From Nocardioides piscis (GTDB lineage: Bacteria; Actinomycetota; Actinomycetes; Propionibacteriales; Nocardioidaceae): a stretch of 64,000 nucleotides of DNA. How positions within the stretch are numbered: position 1 is the stretch's first letter; each line of letters begins with the position of its first letter. The notes beneath the pieces are model-generated. The model did no database searches and was not told the origin of the DNA. It saw nothing but the letters and a program-made list of their open reading frames with translations. The stretch spans positions 1,178,001 to 1,242,000 of the forward strand of contig NZ_CP049866.1 in the NCBI RefSeq assembly GCF_011300215.1, written 5' to 3'. Shown piece after piece: positions 16,622 through 24,896 of the stretch. A program made the position numbers and the translations under genes.

Positions 16622-18577
16622 ATGACGACCATCAACCGACTTCTTGTCGCCAACCGGGGCGAGATCGCCCGCCGCGTCTTCGCCACCTGCCGCCGCCTCG
16701 GGATCGAGACGGTCGCCGTGCACTCCGACGCCGATGCCGGGCTGCCCTTCGTCGCCGAGGCGGACGTCGCCGTACGTCTGCCGGGCAGTGCTCCCAGCGA
16801 GACCTATCTGCGCGGAGAGCTCATCATCGAGGCCGCCCGGCGGACCGGAGCGGACGCGATCCACCCGGGCTACGGCTTCCTGTCGGAGAACGCCGACTTC
16901 GCCCGCGCCGTCGAGGCCGCCGGCCTGATCTGGGTCGGGCCGACGCCCACGTCGATCGAGGCGATGGGCTCCAAGGTCGAGGCCAAGCGCCTGATGCGTG
17001 ACGCCGGCGTCCCGACGCTCCAAGCACCCGACCGACCCACGGCGGTCGACCTGCCGCTGCTCGTGAAGGCGTCGGCGGGCGGGGGTGGTCGAGGCATGCG
17101 GGTGGTGCGCCGGCTCGAGGACCTCGCAGGCGAGGTCGCGACGGCGCAGGCCGAGGCCGAGTCGGCGTTCGGCGACGGCACGGTCTTCATCGAGCCGTAT
17201 GTCGAGCGCTCACGCCACGTCGAGGTGCAGGTCGTCGGCGACGGCTGCGGCGACGTGCTCGTCCTCGGTGAGCGCGACTGCTCGGTGCAGCGGCGCCACC
17301 AGAAGGTGGTCGAGGAGGCGCCGGCCGCCTCCTTGCCGGCCAACGTCCGCAGTGCGCTCCACGACGCCGCGCGGCGCGCGGCAGCGGCCGTCGACTATCG
17401 CGGGGCGGGGACCGTTGAGTTCCTCTATGACCCCGACACCGAGCGGTTCTTCTTCCTGGAGATGAACACCCGCCTGCAGGTCGAGCACCCGGTCACCGAG
17501 CTGGTGCACGCCGTCGACCTCGTCGAGCTGCAGCTCGCCGTGGCCGAGGGCCGGGGTTTCGTGACAGGCGCAGAGCGCCTTCCTCGGCCCGCCGGGCACG
17601 CGATCGAGGTGCGGCTCTATGCCGAGGATGCCGACTACACGCCCCAGAGCGGCCCGCTGGTCACCCTCGACCTGCCGGCCGACGCCGAGTTCGGGCCGCT
17701 CGCGCGCGCCGGGATCCGCGTCGACTCCGGCTTCGCGTCCGGCGCGCTCGTCGGCACGCACTACGACGCGATGCTGGCGAAGGTCATCTCCTGGGCGCCC
17801 ACGCGGAGCCAGGCGGTCCGGCAGCTCGTCAGCGCGCTGCGCCGGGCTCGCATCCACGGCGTGGTGACCAACCGCGACCACCTGGTGGCGATCCTGCTCG
17901 CGGACGAGTTCGCCGCCGACGAGGTCACCACCACGTGGCTCGAACGGGCCGAGCTGCCCAAGGTGGGCGTCCCCGACCGGGCGACGGCCGTCGCCGGCGC
18001 GCTGATGCTCGCCGCGGAGGACGCCGAGCGCCGTACGGTCCAGCGCGGCATCCCTGCGGCCTGGCGCAACGTCGTCAGCCAGCCCCAGCGCACGACGTTC
18101 GAGGACCACCGGCCCGTCGAGTGGTGGGGGACGCGGGACGGGTTCGCCGTGGACGGCATCACGGTCCTCGACGTCTCGCCGACGCATGCGCGCCTGGAGG
18201 TCGAGGGCGTGGCGACGCTGGTCCGTGGCGTGCGGAGCACCACTGCCCCGGGCGCCGCTCGGGAGCTCTGGGTCGACGGCCCGGCCGGGTCCGCCTGCCT
18301 GCGCGAGGTCCCACGCTTCACCGATCCCGCCGACGCCATCCCCAGCGGCAGCCTGCTGGCCCCGATGCCCGGGACGGTCGTCAAGGTCGCCGTTGCCGAG
18401 GGCGACGAGGTCACCACCGGTGACGTCGTCCTGGTGATGGAGGCGATGAAGATGCAGCACACGATCACGGCCCCCGCCGACGGCAGGGTCACCACCCTCA
18501 ACGCCACACCAGGACAGCAGGTCGCCTCCGGCGACGTCCTCGCCGTGGTCGACGACGCCCAAGGAGAACCAGCATGA
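16622..18577 (+). CDS. Acyl-CoA carboxylase alpha subunit (biotin carboxylase + BCCP)
   Basis: A 651-residue protein. The biotin carboxylase N-domain starts INRLLVANRGEIARRVFATC. The ATP-grasp glycine loop is KASAGGGGRGMRVV, the catalytic region is EMNTRLQVEHPVTE, and a C-terminal biotinyl domain carries VMEAMKMQH with the biotin-accepting Lys at about 610. The length matches MccA/AtuF-type alpha subunits. ATG follows a purine-rich GAGGGG. Its stop overlaps the next dehydrogenase start (ATGA). A 39-bp palindromic repeat (17555-17593) is embedded in frame after the ELQLAVAEGRG helix, coding for GFVTGAERLPRPA, where homologues normally have a short loop. Confidence 0.95.
   Translation: MTTINRLLVANRGEIARRVFATCRRLGIETVAVHSDADAGLPFVAEADVAVRLPGSAPSETYLRGELIIEAARRTGADAIHPGYGFLSENADFARAVEAAGLIWVGPTPTSIEAMGSKVEAKRLMRDAGVPTLQAPDRPTAVDLPLLVKASAGGGGRGMRVVRRLEDLAGEVATAQAEAESAFGDGTVFIEPYVERSRHVEVQVVGDGCGDVLVLGERDCSVQRRHQKVVEEAPAASLPANVRSALHDAARRAAAAVDYRGAGTVEFLYDPDTERFFFLEMNTRLQVEHPVTELVHAVDLVELQLAVAEGRGFVTGAERLPRPAGHAIEVRLYAEDADYTPQSGPLVTLDLPADAEFGPLARAGIRVDSGFASGALVGTHYDAMLAKVISWAPTRSQAVRQLVSALRRARIHGVVTNRDHLVAILLADEFAADEVTTTWLERAELPKVGVPDRATAVAGALMLAAEDAERRTVQRGIPAAWRNVVSQPQRTTFEDHRPVEWWGTRDGFAVDGITVLDVSPTHARLEVEGVATLVRGVRSTTAPGAARELWVDGPAGSACLREVPRFTDPADAIPSGSLLAPMPGTVVKVAVAEGDEVTTGDVVLVMEAMKMQHTITAPADGRVTTLNATPGQQVASGDVLAVVDDAQGEPA
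17555..17593. repeat. REP-like palindromic element, copy B (in coding frame)
   Basis: GGTTTCGTGACAGGCGC, a three-base loop, then GCGCCTTCCTC. It matches copy A over both arms and lies inside the carboxylase alpha gene without breaking the frame. Confidence 0.7.
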
Positions 18578-19734
18578 CCAACTTCACCGAGTCCGACGAG
18601 CGGCTCGAGCTGCGTCGCCAGGTCGCCAGGCTTGCCGGGAAGTTCGGCCGCGACTGGTTCGCCGAGAGGGCGCGCGCGGGTGAGAAGACGACCGAGCTGT
18701 GGCTCGAGATCGGCCGCGCCGGCTATCTCGGGATCAACATCCCCGAGGAGTACGGCGGCGGGGGCGGCGGCATCGGCGACATCGCAGCCGTCTGCGAGGA
18801 GCTGGCGGCCCAGGGCTGCCCGCTCCTGATGATGGTCGTGAGCCCGGCGATCTGCGGCACGGTCATCGCCCGCTACGGCACCGACGAGCAGAAGCAGCGC
18901 TGGCTCCCCGGCATCGCCGACGGCACCTCCACGATGGCGTTCGCCATCACCGAGCCGGACGCCGGCACCAACTCCCACAACATCACCACGACCGCACGCC
19001 GCGACGGCGACGGCTGGCTGCTGACGGGCCGCAAGGTCTACATCTCGGGTGTCGACGAGGCCGACAACGTGCTCGTCGTGGCGCGCGCCGAGGACGCGAG
19101 GACCGGCAAGCTCAAGCCGTGCCTCTTCGTGGTCCCGACCGACTCGGCGGGCTTCGAGGCGCACGCGATCGCGATGGAGATCGTCAGCCCCGAGAAGCAG
19201 TTCCAGGTCTTCATGGACGACGTGCGCCTGCCGGCCGACGCGTTGGTCGGCGACGAGGACGGCGGGCTCGTCCAGCTCTTCGCGGGCCTCAACCCCGAGC
19301 GGATCATGGCGGCGTCGTTCGCCACCGGCCTGGGCCGCCACGCGCTCGACCGGGCGACCGCCTACGCCAAGGAGCGCACCGTCTGGAAGGCGCCCATCGG
19401 GTCCCACCAGGCGATCGCCCACCCGCTGGCCCAGGCGCACATCGAGATCGAGCTGGCCCGGCTGGTGACCCAGAAGGCGGCAGCGCTGTGCGACGCCGGT
19501 GACGACATGGCTGCCGGCGAGGCCGCCAACATGGCCAAGTACGCCGCCGGCGAGGCCTGCGTGCACGCGGTCGACGCCGCCGTACAGACCCACGGTGGCA
19601 ACGGCATCACGCAGGAGTACGGCGTGGCCGGACTCATCGTCGCGTCGCGCACCACCCGCATCGCCCCGGTCAGCCGGGAGATGATCCTCAACTACGTGGC
19701 GATGCACTCGCTGGGTCTGCCCAAGTCCTACTGA
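18574..19734 (+). CDS. Acyl-CoA dehydrogenase (second of two in operon)
   Basis: A 386-residue FAD enzyme with the standard fold: GYLGINIPEEYGGGGGGIGD, AFAITEPDAGTNSHNITT (flavin loop), LTGRKVYISGVDEADNVLVV, MEIVSPEKQFQVFMDDVRLP, and the C-terminal VQTHGGNGITQEYGVAGLI with the TTRIAPVSREMIL end. It differs clearly from the first dehydrogenase of the operon, so the two probably act at different steps. The start overlaps the carboxylase alpha stop. It is the last gene on the plus strand here, ending three bases before a convergent oxidoreductase. Substrate unknown. Confidence 0.94.
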   Translation: MTNFTESDERLELRRQVARLAGKFGRDWFAERARAGEKTTELWLEIGRAGYLGINIPEEYGGGGGGIGDIAAVCEELAAQGCPLLMMVVSPAICGTVIARYGTDEQKQRWLPGIADGTSTMAFAITEPDAGTNSHNITTTARRDGDGWLLTGRKVYISGVDEADNVLVVARAEDARTGKLKPCLFVVPTDSAGFEAHAIAMEIVSPEKQFQVFMDDVRLPADALVGDEDGGLVQLFAGLNPERIMAASFATGLGRHALDRATAYAKERTVWKAPIGSHQAIAHPLAQAHIEIELARLVTQKAAALCDAGDDMAAGEAANMAKYAAGEACVHAVDAAVQTHGGNGITQEYGVAGLIVASRTTRIAPVSREMILNYVAMHSLGLPKSY

Positions 19735-19737
19735 TCG

Positions 19738-21153
19738 TCAGGACGGCCTGATGTTGGCGTTGAACCGGAAGAAGTTCGTCGGGTCGTACGTCGACTTCAG
19801 CCGCCCGAGGCGCTTGAGCTGTGCGGGGGAGTAGGCCGACGCGACGCGTTGCGCGGCGTCGTCGGACGTGAAGTTCACATAGACCCCGCGACTGTGGGGA
19901 GCCAGCTCGTCGAAGAAGCCGCGCACCCACGCCCGGTGCCGGTCTGCCTCTCCTGCCTGCTCGGGCAGCCAGGAGGCGACGATGTTGATGTCGTGGGCGG
20001 CGTCGCGGTGGGGGAAGGCGGTGGTGTCCTCAGGCACCCGCGCCATGGCGCCACCGAAGCTGAAGATCGGCACCGACGAGAGCGGCGAGCTGATCCGCGA
20101 CAGGTGGTCGCAGATGATCGCGATGACGTCGTCGCTCAGCGGTCCCAGGCGGTGCGACTTCCAGTAGTAGTGGCGACCGTGCGGGACCGCAGGGTCGAGC
20201 ATCTTCTGGTGCGCGACGTAGGGCTTCGGTGCGATCGCGTCGACGAGTGGGGTTCCGAGCGCCCGCAGGGGGCGCAGGTGCTCCTCGCCCGCTGCGATGT
20301 CGCCGGCCCAGGTGACCACCAGTCCGACGATCGGGGTGCCGTGCACCTCGGGCGGGAAGACCGGCAGCGGTGGCGCGAGGCGCAGGTTGGCCATCAAGCC
20401 GAGGTCGTCGGGGGCGTCGGCGATGAAGTCGCGGAGGAAGGCCAGCACGGTCGGGGCCTGGGTCGCCGGCCAGGCGATCAGTCCCGCGAGCACCGTCGGC
20501 CCCAGCGGCTGCAGGTCGAAGGTGAAGCTGGTGACGGCGCCGAAGTTGCCCCCGCCGCCGCGCAGGCCCCAGAACAGGTCCGGGTGCTGCTCGGCGTTGG
20601 CCGTCACCAGGTCCCCCTCGGCCGTCACCACGTCGCACTCGCGCAACGAGTCGATCGCCAGCCCGAGCTTGCGCATGAGGTGTCCGATGCCACCGCCGAG
20701 CGTGAGTCCGGCAATGCCGGTGTGGCTGACGAACCCACCGGTGGCCGCGAGCCCGAAGGCCTGGGCCTCGCGGTCGAGGTCCGACTGGAGACTGCCGCCC
20801 TCGACCCGGATCGTCCGGGCGGCCGGATCGACCCGGGTGCCGGTCATCGCCGAGAGGTCGATGACGAGACCGTCGTCGACGACGGCGTGCCCGGCCACCG
20901 CGTGGCCGCCACCACGGACAGACGCCGGGAGGTCCTGGTCACGGGCGAATCGGACTGCGGCGCGGACGTCGGCCGTCCCCCGGCAGCGGGCGATGAGGGC
21001 GGGGTGGCGCTGGATGTCGCCGTTCCAGACCTGACGGGCGGTGTCGTACGCCGGGTGGTCGCGGCCGATCAGGTCGCCGCCGAAGCGGGCACCGAGCGCG
21101 TCGACGGCCGCCTGGTCGAGGCTGGTGCCGGGTGAGGTGGTCAGTGTGGTCAT
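19738..21153 (-). CDS. FAD-binding oxidoreductase, PCMH/BBE type
   Basis: A 471-residue flavoenzyme of the berberine-bridge-like family. The FAD-binding PCMH domain covers about residues 40-210 (SVRGGGHAVAGHAVVDDGLV with the His usual for covalent flavin, TGIAGLTLGGGIGHLMRKLGL, FWGLRGGGGNFGAVTSFTFD). The position of the second covalent Cys in bicovalent members is occupied by GIGHLMRK, so attachment would be monocovalent at most. The BBE C-terminus is YVNFTSDDAAQRV ... YDPTNFFRFNANI. ATG 21153 has GGGAGGAAG seven bases upstream. It is divergent from an HxlR regulator sharing a 110-bp promoter region. Likely oxidises a sugar or phenolic-type alcohol; substrate unknown. Confidence 0.92.
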   Translation of the reverse strand: MTTLTTSPGTSLDQAAVDALGARFGGDLIGRDHPAYDTARQVWNGDIQRHPALIARCRGTADVRAAVRFARDQDLPASVRGGGHAVAGHAVVDDGLVIDLSAMTGTRVDPAARTIRVEGGSLQSDLDREAQAFGLAATGGFVSHTGIAGLTLGGGIGHLMRKLGLAIDSLRECDVVTAEGDLVTANAEQHPDLFWGLRGGGGNFGAVTSFTFDLQPLGPTVLAGLIAWPATQAPTVLAFLRDFIADAPDDLGLMANLRLAPPLPVFPPEVHGTPIVGLVVTWAGDIAAGEEHLRPLRALGTPLVDAIAPKPYVAHQKMLDPAVPHGRHYYWKSHRLGPLSDDVIAIICDHLSRISSPLSSVPIFSFGGAMARVPEDTTAFPHRDAAHDINIVASWLPEQAGEADRHRAWVRGFFDELAPHSRGVYVNFTSDDAAQRVASAYSPAQLKRLGRLKSTYDPTNFFRFNANIRPS

Positions 21154-21210
21154 GGTGTGCTTCCTCCCTGGAATGGTGGTCCCAGCGTGAGCCGCACGTC
21201 GAAGGGCCGG

Positions 21211-21231
21211 CCAGTACCGAATGTGTACTGG
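21211..21231. promoter_or_regulatory. CCAGTAC-N7-GTACTGG dyad, candidate HxlR operator
   Basis: A perfect 7-bp inverted repeat spaced by seven bases lies in the divergent promoter between the oxidoreductase and the HxlR regulator. HxlR-family proteins such as YodB bind TACT-N7-AGTA-like dyads (recall), which fits. Confidence 0.6.
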
Positions 21232-21251
21232 TACAGAACCCATACCGGTCA

Positions 21252-21257
21252 TACCGT
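21252..21257 (+). promoter_or_regulatory. -10 box TACCGT, leaderless start of hxlR-type gene
   Basis: TACCGT lies six bases before ATG 21264. This spacing puts the transcription start at the A of the start codon; GGAGG directly abuts the ATG and is too close to serve as a ribosome site. Confidence 0.5.
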
Positions 21258-21263
21258 CGGAGG

Positions 21264-21932
21264 ATGACGACGACCTACGGCCAGTTCTGTCCGGTGGCGA
21301 TGGCCTCCGAGGTGCTCACCGAGCGGTGGACGCCACTGGTGGTGCGCGAGCTGCTGTGCGGCAGCACCCACTTCAACGACCTGCGTCGCGGCGTCCCGCT
21401 GATGTCGCCGGCCTTGCTCTCGAAGCGGCTCAAGACCCTGGAGCGGGTGGGGGTGGTGGAGCGTCGCGACGGGGGATATCACCTCACGCCGGCGGGTCAG
21501 GAGCTGCGGGCGGTGATCGAGTCACTGGGCGTCTGGGGCCAGCGGTGGGCCCGTGGTGACGTGGTGGCCAAGCACCACGACGCGTCGTTGCTGATGTGGG
21601 ACATCCACCGCAACATCGTCGTCGCGGCGCTGCCCCCTCGACGCGTGGTGGTCCACTTCCACCTGCAGGGCTCCAGGGACCGCAAGAGCCACTTCTGGCT
21701 CGTCCTGGACGCGCCGACGGTCGACCTGTGCCTGACCGACCCCGGCCACGACGTCGACCTCGAGGTGGCCGGTCACATCTCCACGATGGTCGACTACTGG
21801 ATGGGGCGCACCGACTTCAAGACCGCCGTCCGAGCGGGAGACCTCGACGTGTTCGGGCCACGCACCCTCGTGCGGGCGCTCCCGACGTGGTTCGCTCGCA
21901 GCGACTTCGCCGACGTCCCGATCCCGGCCTGA
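21264..21932 (+). CDS. HxlR family winged-helix regulator
   Basis: A 222-residue DNA-binding protein. The HxlR domain is residues 1-95: YGQFCPVAMASEVLTERWTP with the conserved Cys, LVVRELLCGSTHFNDLRRGV, PLMSPALLSKRLKTLERVGVV, and wing YHLTPAGQEL. The C-terminal ~120 residues (HFHLQGSRDRKSHFWLVLDA, MVDYWMGRTDFKTAVRAGDL) form an SCP2-like or ligand-binding extension found in longer members. The N-terminal Cys is the redox-sensing position in some HxlR proteins. Divergent from the FAD oxidoreductase, which it probably regulates. Confidence 0.92.
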   Translation: MTTTYGQFCPVAMASEVLTERWTPLVVRELLCGSTHFNDLRRGVPLMSPALLSKRLKTLERVGVVERRDGGYHLTPAGQELRAVIESLGVWGQRWARGDVVAKHHDASLLMWDIHRNIVVAALPPRRVVVHFHLQGSRDRKSHFWLVLDAPTVDLCLTDPGHDVDLEVAGHISTMVDYWMGRTDFKTAVRAGDLDVFGPRTLVRALPTWFARSDFADVPIPA

Positions 21933-21954
21933 CCGCAGGAACGCAGACAGCGCA

Positions 21955-21970
21955 GGTGGTCTGGACCACC
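21955..21970 (+). terminator. Small perfect stem-loop after hxlR-type gene
   Basis: GGTGGTC and GACCACC pair around a two-base loop, 22 bases after the stop of the regulator. No T-run. It could be a weak terminator or a dyad for a regulator of the next gene. Confidence 0.3.
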
Positions 21971-22041
21971 GGCGCTCTGGTGCTCGCCACGCACACGCAC
22001 CGGACGTACGGTTCTTGCCTCGTCGTGCAAGGGGAAGAGCC

Positions 22042-23622
22042 GTGCGTTCAGTGGTCTCGATGGTCTCGGGGTTGGTCCTGGCGCTGGCAGCGCTCGTCCT
22101 GGTGCCGGCGCCCGCGCTGGCCGCCGGCACGGTCACGGTGTCGGTCGTCGGCCAGGGGTCGGTGTCGGGGGAGGGGATCAGCTGCACCCAGAGCGGGGGG
22201 CCGGACTGCTCGGAGTCCTATGCCGACACGACCTACCAGGAGTGCGACCCGGAGCGGAAGCCTCCATGCTGGGACGTGAACGAGGCGCCGCTCGTGAGCT
22301 TCGTGGCCGGCCCTGATTCCAACGGGTTCGTCTTCGACGGTTGGACGGGGTGCGAGTCGGTCAGCGACCGAACCTGCTCCCTGACCGTCCACGAGAGCGG
22401 GAGCGTCCAGGCGCGGTTCCGTGACGCCCAGTTCCCGACCGTCGCGGCCCCCTCGCCGAGCAGTGGGGTCCATCGCGGCACCATCACGTTGGCCACGACG
22501 GCGAGCGACAACGCCGCCGTGACCTAGGTGGAGTTCTACATGGGCGCCTCAAAGCTGGGCGAGGACTCGGCGGCGCCCTACGAGCTGGCATACAACACCA
22601 CCACCCGGTCCGACGGTACGGTCTCCCTCACCGCCAAGGCCTACGACGCGGCGGGCAACGTCTCGACCTCGGCCGCGAGAAGCATCATCATCGACAACAC
22701 CGCGCCGGTGGTCAACGTCACGAGCGGCCCGAACGGCCAGACCTTCGGTCCCGCCTCGACCCAGACCTGGGGCTTCACCGCCTCCGACGCCACGAGCGGG
22801 ATCGCGGCCGTGGAGTGCGGGATCGTCGCTGCCGGTGCGCCCGCGTCGTACGGCGCCTGCTCGGGTGGCAGCACCAGTCACTCGGTCTCGGGACTGGCCG
22901 AAGGCGACTACCGCTTCCTCGTGCGCGCCAGGGACGCCGGCGGGCTCGAGGCAGCGACCGAGCGGCTCTTCAGCATCGACGCCACCGGCCCGACCACGAC
23001 GATCACGAGCGGGCCTGCGTCGGGCGCGACGGTGGCGCCCGGTCCCCTGACCTGGATCTTCGCCGGTGAGGACGGTGCCACGTGGCAGTGTCGGCTGTTC
23101 GCCGCCGGCACCACCGCACCGGCCTTCGGCGGCTGCAGTGGTCCGGGATCCCACACCGCCTCGGGGCTGGCCGACGGTGGCTACGTCTTCGAGGTGCGGG
23201 GCCGCGACGCCGTGGGCAACGCCGGGCCGGGCGTGACTCGGGCGTTCACCGTCGCCACGCCGCCGCCGCCGCCTCCACCACCGACGACCACGACCCCGAC
23301 CACCGCCACTCCGCCCCCGCCCGCGACGTCCGCCCCGACACCGCCGGCAGCGAGCCCCACGCCCGACACGGTCCTGGACAGCAAGCCCCGACGGCGCGTG
23401 ACGGCGAAGGGAACACGCACAAGGGTCAAGGTCACCTTCCACGCGACGCTGTCGGGAGCGAAGTTCCAGTGCAAGGTCGACGGCGGCGGCTGGAAGACCT
23501 GCACCAGCGCCTGGAAGCCGCGCCTCAAGATGGGCAGGCACGTGCTGCAGGTCCGGGCCGTGACCGGGACGTCGGTCGACGCCACGCCCGCCAAGGTGAA
23601 GGTCCGGGTGGTCCGCGCCTGA
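22042..23622 (+). pseudogene. Secreted Ig-like repeat protein interrupted by an in-frame amber codon
   Basis: One reading frame of 526 codons with a single TAG at 22525-22527. The N-terminal part has a signal peptide (MVSGLVLALAALVLVPAPALAA) and a Cys-bearing InlB-repeat-like region (FVFDGWTGCESVSDRTCSLTV). The stop falls inside an Ig-like domain: DNAAVT, stop, then VEFYMGASKLGEDSAAPYEL continues the same strand pattern. Two or three more Ig-like units follow, then a PT-rich linker (PPPPPPPTTTTPTT) and a C-terminal domain with two Cys. A single C-to-T or A-to-T change would explain the stop. A GTG just after TAG could restart translation but would lack a signal peptide. Confidence 0.75.
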
Positions 23623-23671
23623 GGACCGGAGGGATCGCTTTCGGCGTAGCCTCACGGCCAGGAGGTGGGTC

Positions 23672-24061
23672 GTGGCACGTGGGTCGTGGGGCGCGGCGTC
23701 GCTGCTCACTGTCCTGCTGCTCGCGCCGGGCTGCGGTCCCACCGATGACACGGTGAAGGAGCAGCCCATGGACACTCCACCCCCCTCAGCCTCGTCGGGA
23801 GTTGACCCCAGCGAACAGGCGAGGGCAGCGGTCGATGACCTGGCTGCCCGCCTCCAGACAGACCCGGCCGCCATCGAGGTGGTGGCCGAGGAACCCGTCA
23901 CGTGGCGAGACGGCAGCCTGGGCTGTGCGCGACCGGGCATGTCCTACACCCAGGCCATGGTCGAGGGCCTGCGGATCACGCTGCGGGTCGACGGCGCCGA
24001 CCACGAATACCACTCGAGCGGCGACCGCCAGCCCTTCTGGTGCAAGGACCCGACGCAGTGA
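23672..24061 (+). CDS. Small secreted lipoprotein, unknown function
   Basis: A 129-residue protein with a lipoprotein signal (SLLTVLLLAPGC, lipid Cys about residue 21), a Pro/Ser/Asp linker, and a compact domain with ARAAVDDLAARLQTDPAAIEVV and VTWRDGSLGCARPGMSYTQAMVEG ending FWCKDPTQ. The helix-loop with WRDGSLGCP-like sequence and a final Cys resembles small actinobacterial lipoproteins of unknown role. GTG 23672 has GGAGG six bases upstream. It follows the Ig-like gene by 49 bases. Confidence 0.8.
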   Translation: MARGSWGAASLLTVLLLAPGCGPTDDTVKEQPMDTPPPSASSGVDPSEQARAAVDDLAARLQTDPAAIEVVAEEPVTWRDGSLGCARPGMSYTQAMVEGLRITLRVDGADHEYHSSGDRQPFWCKDPTQ

Positions 24062-24081
24062 CCGCTGTCGGCGCTTCGGCC

Positions 24082-24087
24082 TAGCCT
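24082..24087 (+). promoter_or_regulatory. -10 box TAGCCT, leaderless start
   Basis: TAGCCT ends six bases before the ATG of the MmcQ/YjbR-like gene, with no ribosome site between. Confidence 0.55.
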
Positions 24088-24093
24088 GTGCGC

Positions 24094-24465
24094 ATGGCGC
24101 TGAAGGACCGACCGCTCGTGCCCGAGGAGTGGGTGCTGCGGCTCGACTCCCTCCTGGCTGCGCTGCCCGACTGTCGTCAGGAGGCTGCCTGGACCGGCAC
24201 CCGGTGGCGGGTCGGGCAGGCGACGGTGGCCCACGTCTTCGGTGGTGAGGACCAGCTCTTCCGGATCACCTTCCGTGGGGAGCCCGACGAGGTGGCTGCC
24301 TTCGAGCACCTCGGCCCGCCCTACTTCCGCTCCGGCTGGGGCGGCAACGTCATCGGGCTGGTCCTCGACGACGAGACCGACTGGACCGAGCTCGCGGAGC
24401 TGCTGACCGACTCCTACTGCCTGCAGGCGCCCGCGCGCCTCGTCGCCCAGGTGTCGCGCCCCTGA
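24094..24465 (+). CDS. MmcQ/YjbR family protein
   Basis: A 123-residue cytoplasmic protein of the CyaY-like MmcQ/YjbR fold, residues VLRLDSLLAALPDCRQEAAW, TGTRWRVGQATVAHVFGGED, then PPYFRSGWGGNVIGLVLDDE and a C-terminal helix-turn ending ELLTDSYCLQAPARLVAQV. Members are thought to bind DNA or act in stress responses, but no activity is established. ATG 24094 is preferred over GTG 24088 because TAGCCT lies at leaderless spacing. Confidence 0.85.
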   Translation: MALKDRPLVPEEWVLRLDSLLAALPDCRQEAAWTGTRWRVGQATVAHVFGGEDQLFRITFRGEPDEVAAFEHLGPPYFRSGWGGNVIGLVLDDETDWTELAELLTDSYCLQAPARLVAQVSRP

Positions 24466-24491
24466 CAGTGGCGGGTTGGCCGCGCAGGCAC

Positions 24492-24497
24492 CATGCT
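24492..24497 (+). promoter_or_regulatory. -10-like CATGCT, leaderless start
   Basis: CATGCT ends six bases before GTG 24504; no Shine-Dalgarno precedes this start. Confidence 0.35.
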
Positions 24498-24503
24498 GTG
24501 CAG

Positions 24504-24890
24504 GTGTTCAAGATCTATGCGCTGATGTCGGTCGTCAGCATCGTGCTGATGGTGTGGTGCCTGATCGAGGCGATCTCGACGGACGAGGGCCGCATCCGCA
24601 ACCTGCCCAAGCTGTGGTGGATCCTGCTCATCTTGTTCTTCCCGCTGGCGGGGTCCATCGCCTGGCTGGTCGCAGGGCGGCCCGCCACCACCGGTCCCCG
24701 ACCCGGTTCCACGCCTGCCTTCCCCGAATACGACCGTCCCGGCCGGATGGCGGCGAACGATCCGGCGAAGGACGAGGACTTCCTCAAGAAGGTGCGCGAG
24801 CGGGCGGAGGAGCAGCGTCGCCGGCACGAGCAGCAGAAGCGCCGCCAGGCCGAGCAGGACGGCGCGGGAGACGCCGACGCGATTGACTGA
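24504..24890 (+). CDS. PLDc_N domain membrane protein
   Basis: A 128-residue protein with two membrane helices (YALMSVVSIVLMVWCLIEAI and LWWILLILFFPLAGSIAWLV) forming the cardiolipin synthase N-terminal (PLDc_N) domain, followed by a charged, probably coiled-coil cytoplasmic tail rich in Glu, Arg and Gln (VRERAEEQRRRHEQQKRR). No phospholipase D motif follows, so it is a stand-alone sensor or scaffold-type member and not a synthase. An upstream GTG (24468) would add twelve residues; the inner GTG is preferred because of its -10 spacing. Confidence 0.85.
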   Translation: MFKIYALMSVVSIVLMVWCLIEAISTDEGRIRNLPKLWWILLILFFPLAGSIAWLVAGRPATTGPRPGSTPAFPEYDRPGRMAANDPAKDEDFLKKVRERAEEQRRRHEQQKRRQAEQDGAGDADAID

Positions 24891-24896
24891 GGCCAC

